Part shown: positions 50,925-58,289 of the stretch, one piece after another
Position numbering within the stretch: the first letter of the stretch is position 1
How the letters are laid out: every line of letters begins with the position of its first letter
NCBI RefSeq assembly: GCF_016745235.1
Contig: NZ_JAELVM010000003.1
Coordinates: 248,001-312,000 of the forward strand
DNA length: 64,000 bases
Reading direction: 5' to 3'
Source of the DNA: Chryseobacterium endalhagicum
GTDB taxonomy: Bacteria > Bacteroidota > Bacteroidia > Flavobacteriales > Weeksellaceae
Position numbers and translations under genes: made by a program
Notes under the pieces: generated by a model
Told to the model about the DNA's origin: nothing
The model's database searches: none
What the model saw: the letters and a program-made list of their open reading frames with translations, nothing else

Positions 50925-51448
50925 GAATGGTCTTCTTTTTTAATTTCATAGACGAAATTGGTTCTGGTAGGCTCTGCATAGTAAGCAACCTCCTCTTCTG
51001 CAATTTTTTGTCCGCCAATCCTTTCCAAAGCAGTCTGAGAACGGAAATTCTCTTTACCGATGTGGAAATGTACTTTGTCTACAAACTGAAAGATGTAATC
51101 CAGCATCATTTTCTTCACTTTAGGATTGATCCCCTTTCCCCATGACTTTGTTCCGTAGAAGGTATAGCCTATGAAAATACGGTTTTCATCTTCATTAAAG
51201 TTATAAAAACGGGTACTTCCCAAAACATCGCCGGAAGATTTCTCAACGATCTTAAAAGCACCTTCGCTTTCCATTGCTCCTTTAAAAAAGCTTTCAAAAA
51301 CTTCTCTTTTATAACGGTCTTTGTTCGGATGCTGCTCCCATACACGAGGATCAGAAGCTACTTCATATAAAGACTCAAAATCCCCTTGCTGTAAGGGGAT
51401 TAATTGGTATTCCTGCGTTTCTAAAACAGGCTGTATTGAAAATTTCAT
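50921..51448 (-). CDS. GNAT family N-acetyltransferase (RimJ/RimL-like)
   Basis: The 175-aa protein has FESLYEVASDPRVWEQHP at the N-terminus and the acetyl-CoA-binding loop FYGTKSWGKGINPKVKKMML (~105-124), with the NFRSQTALERIGGQKIAEEEV end typical of RimJ/RimL-type enzymes. The substrate may be a protein N-terminus, spermidine or an antibiotic; sequence does not decide. It is third in the ogt-DUF2911-GNAT-cupin operon, 3 bp after DUF2911 and overlapping cupin by 4 bp. Confidence 0.9.
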   Translation of the reverse strand: MKFSIQPVLETQEYQLIPLQQGDFESLYEVASDPRVWEQHPNKDRYKREVFESFFKGAMESEGAFKIVEKSSGDVLGSTRFYNFNEDENRIFIGYTFYGTKSWGKGINPKVKKMMLDYIFQFVDKVHFHIGKENFRSQTALERIGGQKIAEEEVAYYAEPTRTNFVYEIKKEDHS

Positions 51449-51451
51449 TGC

Positions 51452-52057
51452 TTAACTTTTGCTTTTTGCGGCGTCAGATTCTATTTTCTTGATTTCTTTC
51501 AGCTTATCTGAAATTTTGATCACTGCATCAGGTTTTGCCGGTTTCAAAGCCACTTCAGCCTGAGCCATATCCCACTTAATCACTAAGTTTCCTGAATTTT
51601 CATCGGTTGGGTTTAAAGTAATTTCAAACCATTCCTGCTTGTCGATTAATTTGTTCACCGGTACGGTAACATCTACTACATCCTGTTTCGGATCATAGGT
51701 GTAAGCACCCCACTGCTGGAAATCTTTATTAAGGATCACTTTCCATTCTTTCTCTGTAGGAACGATAAACAGGCCGTAAGTTCCAGCCGGAACCGTTTTC
51801 CCACCGAAATTTACAGACTGTCCGAATGTAATTTTTGTGGATGAGTTTGCTCCCGCTCTCCAAACCTGTCCGTAAGGAACCAGTTCTCCGAAGATTTTAC
51901 GTCCTTTTACTCCCGGTCTTCCGTAATCGATGGTAATTTTAGACATCGAAAACTGCTGCTCAACCTTCTGACGCGGACTTGCTGCCGGTACAGAATAATC
52001 CTGCGCAAAACTTAAAGCCGAAGCTGATATGCATAGTGCAAATAGTAACTTTTTCAC
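51452..52057 (-). CDS. DUF2911 domain exported protein
   Basis: The 201-aa protein starts at a GTG codon (52057), giving the signal peptide VKKLLFALCISASALSFAQ; the ORF reaches upstream, but those residues precede the signal. The mature part has the DUF2911 signature SPRQKVEQQFSMSKITIDYG, then WRAGANSSTKITF, a jelly-roll-like region, and ends ESDAAKSKS. The role of DUF2911 is unknown. It is second in the operon, 29 bp after ogt. Confidence 0.85.
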   Translation of the reverse strand: MKKLLFALCISASALSFAQDYSVPAASPRQKVEQQFSMSKITIDYGRPGVKGRKIFGELVPYGQVWRAGANSSTKITFGQSVNFGGKTVPAGTYGLFIVPTEKEWKVILNKDFQQWGAYTYDPKQDVVDVTVPVNKLIDKQEWFEITLNPTDENSGNLVIKWDMAQAEVALKPAKPDAVIKISDKLKEIKKIESDAAKSKS

Positions 52058-52086
52058 GTGTAAATTTTTGCCTAAAATTACAAAAA

Positions 52087-52599
52087 TCAAAACAAAATAG
52101 CCTTCTCCAGTTCCAATAATTTTTGCTTTCTCCAGATTCCTCCTGCATAGCCCACCAGCTCACCATTTGAACCAATAACACGGTGGCACGGAATCAGAAT
52201 AGCAATTTTATTAATGCCGTTTGCGGTTCCTACAGCGCGTATGGCTTTAGGATTTCCCAAAAATTCGGACTGCTGTTTGTAAGTTCTGGTCTCTCCCATC
52301 GGGATTTCACGAAGCAGCTGCCACACCTTTTCCTGAAACTCTGTTCCTGTGATATAAAGCGGAACATCAAATGCCTGCCTGTTTCCATCGAAATATTCGT
52401 TTAATTCTTTTTCAAGCTGTATGAAATGTTTATGGTTTCCTTCTTCAATTTCAGCCTTCAGAGCTTTGGATAAGGAAGTAAACTGCTTTTCGAAGTTTTT
52501 CCGGTCGGTAAATTCCAGCAGGCATATTCCTTCTTCAATAGCGCAGGCAACCATTTCTCCCAGCGGAGTATGGAGTGTTTTTCGATAGATGATTTCCAT
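52087..52599 (-). CDS. ogt: Methylated-DNA-[protein]-cysteine S-methyltransferase (Ogt type)
   Basis: The 170-aa suicide DNA-repair protein carries the active-site motif IPCHRVIG with acceptor Cys138, preceded by the YKQQSEFLGNPKAIRAVGTA helix-turn-helix. It removes alkyl groups from O6-methylguanine. Its last 77 residues differ from the C-terminal domain of the Ada protein at 62138 at only about six positions, with strong DNA-level similarity as well. It starts the four-gene operon. Confidence 0.93.
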   Translation of the reverse strand: MEIIYRKTLHTPLGEMVACAIEEGICLLEFTDRKNFEKQFTSLSKALKAEIEEGNHKHFIQLEKELNEYFDGNRQAFDVPLYITGTEFQEKVWQLLREIPMGETRTYKQQSEFLGNPKAIRAVGTANGINKIAILIPCHRVIGSNGELVGYAGGIWRKQKLLELEKAILF

Positions 52600-52744
52600 A
52601 GATTTAAAATTAATAAATATTTGGAACTCTCACCTACAAGTTTAGTCATTCTCCGTAATAAACATTTTTCATCACTGTAAGTGATATGTATTTTTATTTC
52701 CCACAGATTCTTCAGAAGTCGCAGATTTTTACTATTCAATTTTA

Positions 52745-52867
52745 AACCATTAAGAGCAATGAAGGAGGTAAGAATAATTAAGAAAAATTTAAAGATTTTT
52801 TAAGCTGCATACCTTAAAGCGAATCTCAACCTTAATATTCTTAAAACCTTAAAGATCCTTAATGGTT
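52745..52867 (+). repeat. A element, copy 2 (123 bp)
   Basis: Bounded by AACCATTAAG and CTTAATGGTT, with the inner hairpin AAAAATTT/AAAGATTTTT and AACCTTAATATTCTTAAAA. Nearly collinear with copy 1. Confidence 0.7.
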
Positions 52868-52903
52868 TATTTTCTTTTAACCACAGATTGCTCGGATTGA
52901 CAC

Positions 52904-53052
52904 AGATGATTGAGCATATTTATTCTTGTGTAAAAAAACAGTTACCATAAAAATCTTTGATTTTTTAAAAACTTAGGTGCTCTTCCTATACGCAATATAT
53001 TTAACTTAAAAAGACTAAAGCGTCCCAAAAAACTTTTGTGACTTTTGTGGTT
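52904..53052 (-). repeat. D element, copy 2 (~150 bp, inverted)
   Basis: It runs from CAGATGATTGAGCATAT to CTTTTGTGACTTTTGTGG, which is two CTTTTGTGN words with a 9-nt period. It is the reverse complement of D copy 1 with scattered differences. Confidence 0.65.
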
Positions 53053-53094
53053 TATATTTTTTGTTTCTCGCAGATTTTTCAGATGGCACAGATG

Positions 53095-53197
53095 TTTGCA
53101 TAAATTTTCTGTAATTAAATTATTAAATATTCAATAGGAACGGGCTTTAGCCCGTTTAAAACTTTAGCATAATGAAAAAGGCTTTAGCCAAAATCTG
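53095..53197 (+). repeat. B element, copy 2
   Basis: Linker TTTGCATAAATTTTCTG, then the AACGGGCTTTAGCCCGTT palindrome, GCATAATGAAAAA and GGCTTTAGCC. It matches copy 1 almost base for base outside the linker. Confidence 0.7.
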
Positions 53198-53264
53198 AAA
53201 TGTGCACGATTATTTCTCCAACAGATTTAACAGGTAGCGTAGATTTGAATCTCTATATACAAGT

Positions 53265-53813
53265 TTAAGAATTCTTCAAAACGCTTTCCGCCTGTTTCAT
53301 ATGTCTTTGGTTATGATAAATCACAAAACGGAAGGTATCCCCGAGTTTAAGTTTAATCAGCTTTGTAATGCTTATGCTTGTTTTTACTCTATTTAAGTCA
53401 ACACGGGCTGCTTTTTCCAGCAAATCGGATAATTGCTGCTGCTGTCTGATGAATTCTTCCACCACATTTTTATCCAGTTTACTGTTGATTGGATTCATGC
53501 TTTTTAAAGTTTTCATGGTGTTCAGTTTTTCTTTCGGAAGCATCGAATTAGCGAAATAATTCCCCAGCATTCCAGGTTTAAAAGCCGGTGCAGGAGAAGT
53601 TTTTGAAGCAGATATTCTTCTGCCGATTTCAGGTATATAAAAGTTTCCGTAACGGTTGAGATGCTCGAGACATTCCAGAACACTCCAGCTGTCATCCGAA
53701 ATTCTGGAATTGAGCTTTTCCTCTGATTCTCTCAGAAGATTCTGTGCGTATTGTTTATGTTCCTGGGTCAGTATTTTCAGTTCATCCAGTAATTGTGATG
53801 CAGACATTTTCAT
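53265..53813 (-). CDS. DinB family protein
   Basis: The 182-aa helical bundle has the DinB-like helices (MKMSASQLLDELKILTQEHK; WSVLECLEHLNRYGNFYIPE) and a C-terminal VIYHNQRHMKQAE segment. The metal-ligand histidines are present: His72 in EHLNRYG and His165/His169 in YHNQRH. DinB superfamily members are damage-induced or thiol-transferring enzymes, with no single reaction assigned. It lies 54 bp downstream of a Crp/Fnr gene on the same strand, which may form an operon. Confidence 0.82.
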   Translation of the reverse strand: MKMSASQLLDELKILTQEHKQYAQNLLRESEEKLNSRISDDSWSVLECLEHLNRYGNFYIPEIGRRISASKTSPAPAFKPGMLGNYFANSMLPKEKLNTMKTLKSMNPINSKLDKNVVEEFIRQQQQLSDLLEKAARVDLNRVKTSISITKLIKLKLGDTFRFVIYHNQRHMKQAESVLKNS

Positions 53814-53867
53814 TGATGATTTTTATGCAAATTTCAGGATTGTTGTCTTCTAAAATCTTGACTGAAC

Positions 53868-54386
53868 TCAAGATTTTTTTAATCTGGATAAAGTTTCGGG
53901 AGACATCCTGAGATAATTGGCGATATATTTATTCGGAACTTCCTGAAAAAGCTTCGGACTTCTTTTTAATACTCTTTCAAAACGCTCTTTTGGGGAGTTA
54001 ATCAACAGGTCTTTTTCCCGTTCCATCTGCTGCAGTACGAGATCTTCCAAAATACTGTTCCAGAACTTAAGATGTTCTTCAGAAGACTGAATAAATTCAT
54101 AAAATTCTTTCTTTGAAGCCGTTCTGACCCTTGTTTTCTTAATCGCCTGAATATAAAGATCCGAAGGTTTCCCCGATAAAAAAGAATCCAGCGAAACAAT
54201 AATATTTCCCATGTAGCCAAACCGGATGATCCTTTCCTCATCTTCATCCATCATAAAGATCCTTACGCTGCCATTTTCTACAAAGTAAATATCGGTATCA
54301 ATACTCCCTGAAGTTTTCAGCAATTCATTCCGTTTGAATTCCTTTGTTTCCCAATGAAGGCCGCTTTCCAGAAGTTTTTGAATCAT
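53868..54386 (-). CDS. Crp/Fnr family transcriptional regulator
   Basis: The 172-aa protein has a cNMP-binding-like domain (~12-110; GSVRIFMMDEDEERIIRFGY), a dimer helix, and a short C-terminal HTH (IANYLRMSPETLSRLKK). It is shorter than CRP and lacks Fnr cysteines. It is divergent from the exported retropepsin-like gene (54463) and upstream of DinB. Confidence 0.85.
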   Translation of the reverse strand: MIQKLLESGLHWETKEFKRNELLKTSGSIDTDIYFVENGSVRIFMMDEDEERIIRFGYMGNIIVSLDSFLSGKPSDLYIQAIKKTRVRTASKKEFYEFIQSSEEHLKFWNSILEDLVLQQMEREKDLLINSPKERFERVLKRSPKLFQEVPNKYIANYLRMSPETLSRLKKS

Positions 54387-54462
54387 ATGATTAAGATGTT
54401 TGCTGTTCCAAAGATAATAGGTAATTTTAAAATTCCGGATTTTAACACCTAATCACTTCAGA

Positions 54463-55317
54463 ATGTTCAAAAAAACAAGCTTAATTTTTATGTTTTCCGC
54501 TGGTCTTTTCAGCATCAATGCACAACAAACCATTCCTTTCAGGATCACGAAACATAATAATATTATTGTCAAAACACTGGTCAATAAACAGGATTCACTG
54601 GATCTGATGTTCCAGATCGCTATGGAAGATGCTTCTATTTCTCCCGATAGAAAACGAAGGGCAGATCATCTTATTTTCGATAAAAATGAAATCAGTGAAA
54701 AAAATACGGTACAAATTGGAAAGTTCGCACTGAATAATGTCCGCTTTTTTAATAATGAGCTTACGGGCCATGAAGCTGATGGTAAGATCGGAACCGGTAT
54801 GTTTGCAGGGAAAACCTTTAAAATAGATTATGACAACAACAGGTTTGAAATCTATGACAAACAGCCTGATTTAAAAGGATATCAGGGCATGATGCTATTA
54901 AACGAAAACGGTCAGTTTTTTATTAATGCAGATAATATTATCGATGGAAATCTTCAACAGGAGGCTTATTTTCTTTTACAGTCCGGATATTCCGGAGCTT
55001 TACTGTACAGCAATGATTTTGCGGAAGAAAAAAATCTGGACAAAATGCTGAAAGTCACTTCTGAAAAAACCATGAAAAATTCCAGCGGGGAAAGTATCGT
55101 CACGAAACAGGGCATTCTTCCTTTCTTCAAACTCAACAATTCTGTTTTAAAAGATGTTCCTGCCGGATTTTTTGTTGGGAAACGGAAAACTCAGGCAGTT
55201 AATTATTTTGGGGCTGATATGATGAGAAGATTCATCTGGATTTTTGATGCAGACCGGAAAACGGTGTATATCAAGCCAAGTAAGTATTTTTCGGAGGATT
55301 ATTATAAAATTAAATAA
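54463..55317 (+). CDS. Exported retropepsin-fold protein without catalytic aspartate
   Basis: The 284-aa protein has a signal peptide (1-20, ending SINAQ). The rest shows the Bacteroidetes aspartyl-protease layout: an LxxLxVNxxDSxDLMFQIAMEDAS strand where DTG should be, then GKIGTGMFAGKTFKIDYDNNRFEIYD, the characteristic core of retropepsin-like proteins. The catalytic Asp-Thr/Ser-Gly is missing (the aligned segment reads IAMEDAS), so this is probably a non-catalytic or strongly diverged family member. It is divergent from a Crp/Fnr gene. Confidence 0.65.
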   Translation: MFKKTSLIFMFSAGLFSINAQQTIPFRITKHNNIIVKTLVNKQDSLDLMFQIAMEDASISPDRKRRADHLIFDKNEISEKNTVQIGKFALNNVRFFNNELTGHEADGKIGTGMFAGKTFKIDYDNNRFEIYDKQPDLKGYQGMMLLNENGQFFINADNIIDGNLQQEAYFLLQSGYSGALLYSNDFAEEKNLDKMLKVTSEKTMKNSSGESIVTKQGILPFFKLNNSVLKDVPAGFFVGKRKTQAVNYFGADMMRRFIWIFDADRKTVYIKPSKYFSEDYYKIK

Positions 55318-55487
55318 CAGAACGAAAAGACGAATAAGTGAACGGTTTTAAGTCTTTTTTGCTCAATGTGTGGCATAATTGTGTTGGTAAACAAATTTTG
55401 TCTTGACATTATCTGTTAGCTTTATATTCTCTCGCAGATTTTACGGATTAAACAGATTTATAGATCCCTAATATTGTATTATATAGG

Positions 55488-55578
55488 TTTTGGCTAAAGC
55501 CTTATTATGGATGTTTAAAGCTTAAACGGGCTAAAGCCCGTTCCTATTGAATATTAATAACAGAAAATTTACGCAAAC
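55488..55578 (-). repeat. B element, copy 4 (inverted)
   Basis: TTTTGGCTAAAGCC, a spacer with GGATGTTTAAAG, the palindrome AACGGGCTAAAGCCCGTT, CCTATTGAATATTAATAA and the linker CAGAAAATTTACGCAAA. Confidence 0.65.
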
Positions 55579-55618
55579 ATCTGTGCCTTCTGCGAAATCT
55601 GCGGGAAATAAAATTTGA

Positions 55619-55740
55619 AACCATTAAGTTTTTGTAAGGTTTTAAGAATATTAAGGTTGAGCTTTGCTTTAAGACGCATTACATAAAAATCTTTAGATTT
55701 CTCTTAACTACCGTTGACTCCTTCACTAATCCTAATGTTT
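55619..55740 (-). repeat. A element, copy 4 (122 bp, inverted, right end decayed)
   Basis: It starts AACCATTAAG and ends CCTAATGTTT, a decayed form of CTTAATGGTT. The internal words AATATTAAGGTTGAGC and AAAATCTTTAGATTT match copy 3. Confidence 0.65.
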
Positions 55741-55749
55741 TTAATTTGC

Positions 55750-55792
55750 CCAAATAAAAGAGAAGCTCCCTGCCATGGTGACAAGGAGCTTC
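55750..55792 (-). terminator. Terminator of the siderophore operon
   Basis: On the minus strand GAAGCTCC and GGAGCTTC with a ~15-nt loop are followed by TCTTTTATTTGG. It lies ~140 bp after the esterase stop codon, on the far side of two CAGAT-like arrays. Confidence 0.55.
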
Positions 55793-55933
55793 CTCAAAGT
55801 AAAAATCAAATATGCCCAATCAGACATTTCGTGCAAACATTTTTAAATTTCGCCACAGATGAAACAGTTTAAAAGAATTTAATCAGACAAAAAAATCTGC
55901 ATAATCGGCTAAATCTGCGGGAGATTTAATGTA

Positions 55934-56989
55934 TTATTTTTTAGGATAAAGCTTATGTTTCAAATCATTAAAATACTTTTCCGATTCTTTAAAGTCATTG
56001 CTTTTCATAAATTTAAGAACTACATTCAGATACGTTTCGGAAGGAAGAAAATTGGTTCCTGTCTTCTCTGAAAATCTTTTATACTCTTCTTCAAGCAGCT
56101 GTGGATTCTTAGACAGTTTTTTAATATCGGTTCTGAAACCTTTAAAGATAAATTTCACGGCATCATAATTTCCGGGATAGGAAACCGTTCCATGAACTTC
56201 ATTTTCATAGAAATGGTGTTTATAGTTTAATGAACCATTCTTTTCGATGATTTCTTTAAATTCTTCAATCGCCTGGGTCATATCGGAGTTCCAGTTTTTA
56301 TTCTGTTCTTCGTTGTCAGCCTGAGCAACATACAGGAACTTATGAGCCGGAAAATTTTTATTCTTTTCCAGATAATCTTTAGTTCTGGATATCAACACCT
56401 TATTATCCCACCATAAACTTGGATCGTTCGCTACGTAAGCATTGAAATATTCCGGGTGGGTAAGCAGAACATTCACGGCAAAAAGTCCCCCGAAAGAATG
56501 CCCTACCAAAACAGAATAATCCTGCGTTCTGTAGTTTTTGCTGATAAAAGGTTTCAACTCTTCCTGTATAAATCTGACAAAATTCTCACTTCCGCCGCTA
56601 TCCCCGAAAAGAACGACATTGGAATTCACCGGGCTTTTCTTTCCGGATTTTGTCGGGGTAAGATCTCTGGTTCTTTCCGTGTTTTTAATCCCGACAACAA
56701 TGCACTCCGGCATTTCAGCGTAGGGAGGTTTAGCCAGAAAATCACTCATTCCGGCGTAATACTCGAAATTAATTTCTCCGTCCAATAGATAAATGACAGG
56801 ATATTTCGCAGGGTTGATCCCCGTATCATTGTATGTTTTTGGAAGATGGATCCATATCTCTCTTTTTTCATTGAGTACAGTTGAAAATAAGGTTTGTTTC
56901 TCTCCCACTGTGATTTTTTCCTGCGCCTTAGTCAAAAGAGCGAAAAAAAGGAATAGATTCAGTAATAAAAATTTAAGCCGGCTGTTCAT
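55934..56989 (-). CDS. Exported alpha/beta hydrolase, IroE/Fes-like esterase
   Basis: The 351-aa protein has a signal peptide (1-22). The esterase-D/IroE-like fold shows YPVIYLLDGEINFEYYAGMS, the nucleophile Ser in VGHSFGGLFAVN and the late His in ENEVHGTVSYPG. Homologs hydrolyse siderophore ester bonds or other esters in the periplasm. Its start overlaps the PepSY gene stop by 17 bp and the siderophore receptor lies first in the operon, so release of iron from an imported ester-type siderophore is a fair inference. It could instead be a general carboxylesterase. Confidence 0.85.
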   Translation of the reverse strand: MNSRLKFLLLNLFLFFALLTKAQEKITVGEKQTLFSTVLNEKREIWIHLPKTYNDTGINPAKYPVIYLLDGEINFEYYAGMSDFLAKPPYAEMPECIVVGIKNTERTRDLTPTKSGKKSPVNSNVVLFGDSGGSENFVRFIQEELKPFISKNYRTQDYSVLVGHSFGGLFAVNVLLTHPEYFNAYVANDPSLWWDNKVLISRTKDYLEKNKNFPAHKFLYVAQADNEEQNKNWNSDMTQAIEEFKEIIEKNGSLNYKHHFYENEVHGTVSYPGNYDAVKFIFKGFRTDIKKLSKNPQLLEEEYKRFSEKTGTNFLPSETYLNVVLKFMKSNDFKESEKYFNDLKHKLYPKK

Positions 56990-58238
56990 GATGTTCTTTT
57001 CTATGTTGATGAATGTTTTTAACTTCTGTTGTTTTCTTGGGTGATTTCTTTCTTCTTCCCCACCAGATCAGGAACCCTGTTACAGGAAGGCTGGTACAGA
57101 TAATTCCAATCACAAAAGTGAATATCTTCCCAAACATACCGCCCCAATACCCGACATGGAGATCAAAATTCATGTGTTCAATCACTTCATGCATCTGAAC
57201 TTCTTTAGGATACATAATTTCCTCTCCTGTATATTTATTGGTTTCCATGCTTTTGCCTTTATCCAGACTTTTCAACCCGATAAACTTAGCTGCTACCACA
57301 TGATAAACCGTTGCGGAATCATTTCTCGGAAGGCTCATCCTGAACTGTTCCGCCTCAGGAAATTTGTTGAAATTTTTATTGACAAAATCCGTATAGGACA
57401 ATGCTTTTTTTTCCGGATCAAATTTTGGTTCATATTTCTCAGCAATCTCATGGGCGTCCTTGGTTCCACCGAAAGCTTCCTGCGTAAGATTGGTTAGAAT
57501 TTCATACGCCATGATCAATCCGGTAATGGTAATAAATACCGCCGGAAGCAGTGAGTAAAACCCAAAAACATTGTGGAAATCATAATTCTTCCTTCTCCAT
57601 TTCGTTCCTGATTTTATTTTAAATGCTGTAGTTCTGGTAGTCTTGTTCCATTTCTTCGGCCACCAGAGAATCAATCCGCCAATGAGCTGCACGAAAAATA
57701 TAATGGAAGCCACTCCTACTACCGTTTTCCCGAATTTTCCTGCCAGCAGCTGGGCGTGAATATGGGCTACGATGTAAAAAAACTCATAGCTTTTTGTAGA
57801 ACCAATCACTTTTCCGGTATAAGGATCGAGATAATGGTAAGCAAATACCCCTCTCGGCCCGCGTTCTTTTGATTTTCCTGCTTTCGTTGCCTTCTTCTCT
57901 TTGGGAGGTTGGGTGGCTGAAGCTACCCTGAAACTCCTGCCAGCTTCTATATAGGTATCAAAATAAAATGCTTTTCTGTCCGGAACCTGCTGATGAAACC
58001 GGGCAAGCAGCTCTTCCGGAGCCATCTTTTTAGCATTCGGCGGAGCCTGAACATATTTAGCATTTCCTCCACAAAGGTCGATGATTTCATCACAGAAGAC
58101 GAACATGGTCCCTGAAAGCGTCACCACCAGGACAATAATCCCAGAAACCAGCCCCAGCCAGAGATGCAGCCAGCCTGTAATTTTTTTGGTCAGGGATTTC
58201 CCCTGCCTTTTCTTTTTATCCGTTGTTTTCTTTTCCAT
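56973..58238 (-). CDS. PepSY-associated TM protein, probable ferric-siderophore reductase
   Basis: The 421-aa inner-membrane protein has a basic N-terminus followed by TM1 (LHLWLGLVSGIIVLVVTLSG), a PepSY-like periplasmic domain, two central TM segments (VASIIFFVQLIGGLILWW; FYSLLPAVFITITGLIM) and a C-terminal TM (FTFVIGIICTSLPVTGFLIWWG). Conserved His residues next to the helices (HIHAQL, DFHNVF, EHMNFDLHVGYWGG) fit heme binding as in FsrB/PiuB-type proteins. It lies between the siderophore receptor and the esterase; reduction of Fe(III)-siderophore is inferred. I chose the ATG at 58238 over the in-frame ATG at 58256 since the family begins near MEKK. Confidence 0.85.
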   Translation of the reverse strand: MEKKTTDKKKRQGKSLTKKITGWLHLWLGLVSGIIVLVVTLSGTMFVFCDEIIDLCGGNAKYVQAPPNAKKMAPEELLARFHQQVPDRKAFYFDTYIEAGRSFRVASATQPPKEKKATKAGKSKERGPRGVFAYHYLDPYTGKVIGSTKSYEFFYIVAHIHAQLLAGKFGKTVVGVASIIFFVQLIGGLILWWPKKWNKTTRTTAFKIKSGTKWRRKNYDFHNVFGFYSLLPAVFITITGLIMAYEILTNLTQEAFGGTKDAHEIAEKYEPKFDPEKKALSYTDFVNKNFNKFPEAEQFRMSLPRNDSATVYHVVAAKFIGLKSLDKGKSMETNKYTGEEIMYPKEVQMHEVIEHMNFDLHVGYWGGMFGKIFTFVIGIICTSLPVTGFLIWWGRRKKSPKKTTEVKNIHQHRKEHHEQPA

Positions 58239-58289
58239 ATCTATAGAGAGCGGCAAAGGATTACCGCTCTTATTTTTGTTTAATTGAGG

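Larger units (their letters stand above)
52600..53264. repeat. Repeat mosaic 3 (between ogt and DinB)
   Basis: The order is: CAGAT array 52701-52728, A element (52745-52867), CAGAT array 52881-52908, D element inverted (52904-53052), CAGAT array 53068-53094, B element (53095-53197), CAGAT-like array 53217-53246. Each module is separated by an array. There is no ORF. Confidence 0.7.
55318..55933. repeat. Repeat mosaic 4 (left of the siderophore esterase gene)
   Basis: The order is: CAGAT array 55431-55459, B element inverted (55488-55578), inverted CAGAT array 55578-55606, A element inverted (55619-55740), a terminator hairpin (55762-55792), a CAGAT-like array at 55851-55875 and an inverted one at 55894-55925. 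No ORF is credible. Confidence 0.7.

Noticed and set aside
44923..55740. Insertion sequence
   Set aside because: No transposase ORF exists in or near any A, B or D copy; only a non-autonomous element could be proposed.
44401..55933. CRISPR array
   Set aside because: The periodic CAGAT arrays have 9-nt steps and no 30-nt spacers, and no cas genes are present.
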